A stretch of 64,000 nucleotides of DNA from Stercorarius parasiticus (Eukaryota > Chordata > Aves > Charadriiformes > Stercorariidae): NCBI GenBank assembly GCA_013396915.1, contig VWZL01003422.1, forward strand, positions 1 to 64,000, written 5' to 3'. Of the stretch, positions 60,813-64,000 are shown in pieces. Position numbers and translations under genes: made by a program. Under the pieces are notes generated by a model that saw only the letters and a list, made by a program, of their open reading frames with translations, was not told the origin of the DNA and did not search any database. Position 1 is the stretch's first letter, and each line of letters opens with the position of its first letter.

Positions 60813-63800
60813 TCTGCCTGGCTGACAGTGTTGGTAGATATGACTGCAGAAGCAGCTGCCTCCTTTCTTGTTTGATTTGTTCCTTTGGGTAGCACAGAAG
60901 CAGAGAAAACTACAAGGGAGCTGCAGGAACACATTTGGAAGGAACAAGCTTGGTCCTCCTTAGGAAGTTTGCTCTAATGATTGCTCTTTCCAGGAGGGAG
61001 GAGAAATGGCCTGGTTTCTAGCATCTTCCTTCCTCTGCTTCCCTCAGGAAAGGGAAGACCTTGGTGTAGAGGAGGTAGTCCTGCTTCTTCTTGCTTCCCA
61101 CACTGGTGGTGTGCTGGAGAGCTGCTGCTAATTGAGATGGGGGATTGGTTTCTGTGTGCATTCATGCTATGACTGAGAGTTCTTGCTGTCGAACAAGCAT
61201 ATGGTGGAAGGAAGGGTGGGGAAGGGGGAGGCAGAAAGCACAGCAGTGTGTTGTGGCAGTTCAGCAACGTGCTGGCTTGCAAAGATGCTGGATGTCTGGT
61301 GGTGCACCAAGTCACTCTTTTGCCCTAACGTTGATGGAGCTGCTGTTTTGTGAAAGTGGAGCCCTGTTTGGGAAGGAGAACTGCACTAGTTGCTTATATA
61401 CATGAAGATATACCTGAATTCTAATGAGAAATGGAGATATTCCTACAAATACACCTGTAACTTACATTTCTCTTTTCTAGCACATTTTAAAGACAGAGTT
61501 TGAGAGTCCTACAAAGCAAAATGCTAAGAAATGCGCACCCTGAGAGCCTGCAGCTTCTAGTACCAAAAAGGGTTGCTGAATCTGAATACCTGGTGGTGCT
61601 CAGTATGATCGCTGTTGCTCTCCTTTCACCTAAGCACCTGTGAGCCCATTCTGGGCAGTTTGGATTCTCTCTGAACTTGCGCAGCAGAGCCCCGTGGTGT
61701 GCTTGCTCCTGATGAACTGCTTATAAGGAAAAGGCCTCTGTCCCCTTTTTGCCTCTGTTCTCCATCATCAATTAGCTCGAGTCTCTGAGGCTGCAGCCCA
61801 TGACCGCATCTTTTCCTTTCACAGAGCACTCTGGAGCCACTCCTGCTCCTGGAACAAGCACTCTCAGAGCCAGAAAGCATCAGGCTCTGTCTGAGCCTCT
61901 GGGGCTGTCTCTCCATCTGTTTGTTTAATGACGCGCAGCAGCCTCATCTCTGACTTTGCACCCTCAGGACAATAATCCACTCTGATGTTCAGGCCAGCCA
62001 GCTATTCTTCCGAGACGAGACTGCGGCTGGTGCACTGTAGGTCAGAGACGGTTTAAAATTCTTCTTCTGAATTGCTTTATGGCTCAAAATGTTGCTCCGA
62101 AATCTGCAGGATGCACAGAAAGCTTTCACAGATTTGCTTGCTTGTTTCCTGCTGAAGGAATGGGCGAGCCTCAAAATCCAGATACAGTTCCTTGATCTGG
62201 TGGGGAGGGCACCAGCCTGAAGGTTGGGAGCTGAGAACTTTTATCTAGCTCTGATGTGCAGCCTTGGCCAAGAACCTTTGTTCTCCTTTTCTCCCCTCGC
62301 TGCTGCTGTAGAATGAACTGTTCAGGTCCTTTGGGGTAGGACAGAGGCGTGAAAGTTTGTGGAGTTGTTGCCATTCTGTAAAGCTGAGTGTAGATTCACA
62401 ATGATGGTGGTGGCAGTAGCACTGATTTTTAAAAGCTTAAATTTTGTGAAGCAGTGAAGGGTAAGTCACTTGCTCTCACTTACAATCCAGAACCACCAGC
62501 ATCAGGAAATATCTATGGCAAAATGGGCCTGCCAGGGCGGGAGCTGCTCTGTGTCCTGTGAGCACTGTGTGGTTAATAGAGGAAGGAGGGGGGGGAAACA
62601 ACAAAACCAAAAAAGACTAGCTTGAGATATGCTACTTTGTAGTAGATGCTTAGAAGAGCCCATACCTGAGATAGAGGGGGAAGCTGGTGAGCACAAGCAG
62701 GGCGGTGGTATCAAATGATGTCTGAAGGAAGTTGGCCCATGAAATCACTGACTGAGAGTGGCAAAACTTTAGGAAAGAGAGACCTCAGTAAAGTGCTGTT
62801 TTCAAAGTCCTCCTTTGCTCGAAGTGCTTGGTTCCTGTGGCCTTTTGTGTGAGAAAATGGCGTAGTTCCTCTCTAAGCAGAAGCTCAGGTGTCAGAAGGG
62901 AAGAGTGTCAGGGAAGGTATCTTCTTGGGGATGCCCAGGTGGTACTAGTCCAAGTGAAACACCCCCCAAGAAAGGAAGGCTCCACCAGAGGTGTGCTTTG
63001 GGTTTAGTGCACCATTAAATAAGGGGAAACATCCTTCTCCTTCTGGGATGGAATGAGGAAAATAGTTGGCTTTCCCATAATCCACTGCTAGCTCTTTCCT
63101 TTTTTCAGACAACACGATATTTTCAGCTTGTTGCACCTCACATCGCATTTCATTGGTAGACCAAAGGGGCTACCCAAGGAGTCTGGTTCTGTGCACAAGC
63201 CCTTGTACAAAATGGGGTCCTGTTCTGCCATGTGCAATCCAGGCCCAGAGCACTGTGAGCAAGGCTTTCTGAAGCAGGTGATATGACCCCAAGGTTTTTT
63301 GCATGCTCCAGGTGCTCTTGGCTCACCATGGGACCAGGAGAAGATGCTTCAGGGGCTCTAGAGAATGAGCACAGGGATGGGAATGGTGAGGGGAGCTAAT
63401 CTACCTGCCATGCCATTGAGAAACTCAGACCAGCCAAATATCTACATCTGAACATCTGCAGTTGCTGGCAAAGGCGATGCCAGGCCGGATGAAATCCAAG
63501 CCCTGAATTACAGAGACAGATGGAGCGGGGTAAGAGGGAGGCATGGGTCAGAAGAAAGCAGCAGCTGATATGTGCAGGCATCCTTCTCCAGGGTGAAGGA
63601 GCAGGAGCAATTTCCTTTTCAGAGCCAGCCATTACCCAGCGTGGTGCTGAGCACAGTGGGTACTGTTCATGCAGAGTCGCCAGCAGTGCCTTAACAAAAG
63701 CCCTAACAAAGACTAGGGCAGGCTTATCGCTCACTGAGGAGCTGCAGCTGTGCCAAAAGAGCCATGGATGAAAAACACATATGGGAGCACGTGTGTGCAT

Positions 63801-64000
63801 GCACCCACCCGTGTAAGTGAGGGATGCGTGCCCAAGGCACGCTGGCCTGCTTGGGTCTGGTGTCTTGAGAGGCTTCGTTACAAAAGCTTCTCTTGATTTG
63901 CTTGAGCCAGTGTTCAGTCAAGGAGCGTGATTTCAGTGAAACAAGGGTCAAACCCTCCTAGAACGAGGAGTTACTTTGAGAGTGATTTTTTTGAATGCTT
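60813..64000. other. Gene-less stretch, nothing recognised as a gene
   Basis: About 3.2 kb. 'cttacatttctcttttctag' at 61463-61482 is a good acceptor pattern followed by 20 open codons and a stop, but no polyadenylation signal is evident nearby. G-rich runs lie at 61205-61231 and 62588-62595. At 63787-63804 eighteen bases alternate strictly purine-pyrimidine. Confidence 0.5.

Noticed and set aside
61483..61545. Possible terminal exon: good acceptor, 20 codons, stop
   Set aside because: No clear polyadenylation signal downstream and no upstream partner in matching phase. A 20-codon frame is easily random.
1..64000. CRISPR arrays, operons, prophage or other prokaryotic systems, CpG islands, endogenous retrovirus LTRs
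   Set aside because: Looked for and not seen: no spaced direct repeats, no long frames, no CpG-dense block, and no LTR/primer-binding-site pair that I could recognise.

Overview
This window looks like a gene-poor (intergenic or intronic) piece of a bird genome. I could not recognise a single complete protein-coding, rRNA or tRNA gene in it. The strongest evidence for a bird is a set of six CR1 LINE 3' fragments on both strands. They carry the usual avian CR1 tail wording (a 'ggtcccttccaaccca' block followed by 'attctatgattc'). There are also several very old, decayed interspersed repeats of the kind I remember from birds, crocodilians and turtles, and one degraded tRNA-derived CORE/MIR-type SINE. 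Repeat density is low, I saw no CpG island, and no open frame exceeds 160 codons, so reading frames alone prove nothing here.

Layout. 1-4 kb: an antisense CR1 fragment (238-690) with a well preserved ORF2 C-terminus, a 21-bp perfect palindrome and a short TG repeat. 4-11 kb: a fold-back tRNA-like repeat (4093-4200), a G-run with quadruplex potential (8515) and a striking 64-bp near-perfect palindrome (10977-11040). 11-22 kb: two short CR1 tails (13692, 18541) and a 36-bp tandem duplication (19541). 22-32 kb: an old palindromic repeat, a 43-nt pyrimidine tract and a candidate 5'-UTR/start exon (24923-25097). 32-41 kb: a 53-bp tandem duplication (32158), G/T-rich DNA, a CR1 tail (37031) and three old MITE-like remnants (36486, 37576, 40806). 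41-49 kb: a candidate 93-nt exon (41625), a cluster of homeodomain-type sites (42.86-43.45 kb) and the longest CR1 fragment (48230-49022). 49-64 kb: a MIR-type SINE remnant (50396), several open segments bounded by good splice sites (55188, 57586, 58682 on plus; 56806-57072 on minus) and one more CR1 tail (60746).

Nothing here forms an operon or an evident system. If the window lies in a large intron or a gene desert, the most functional parts are probably cis-regulatory DNA and exons of an unrecognised or noncoding transcript. All exon calls rest on splice-site pattern and frame only. They need RNA or homology evidence, which could not be consulted. Names of old repeat families are from memory of their wording, not from a library search.
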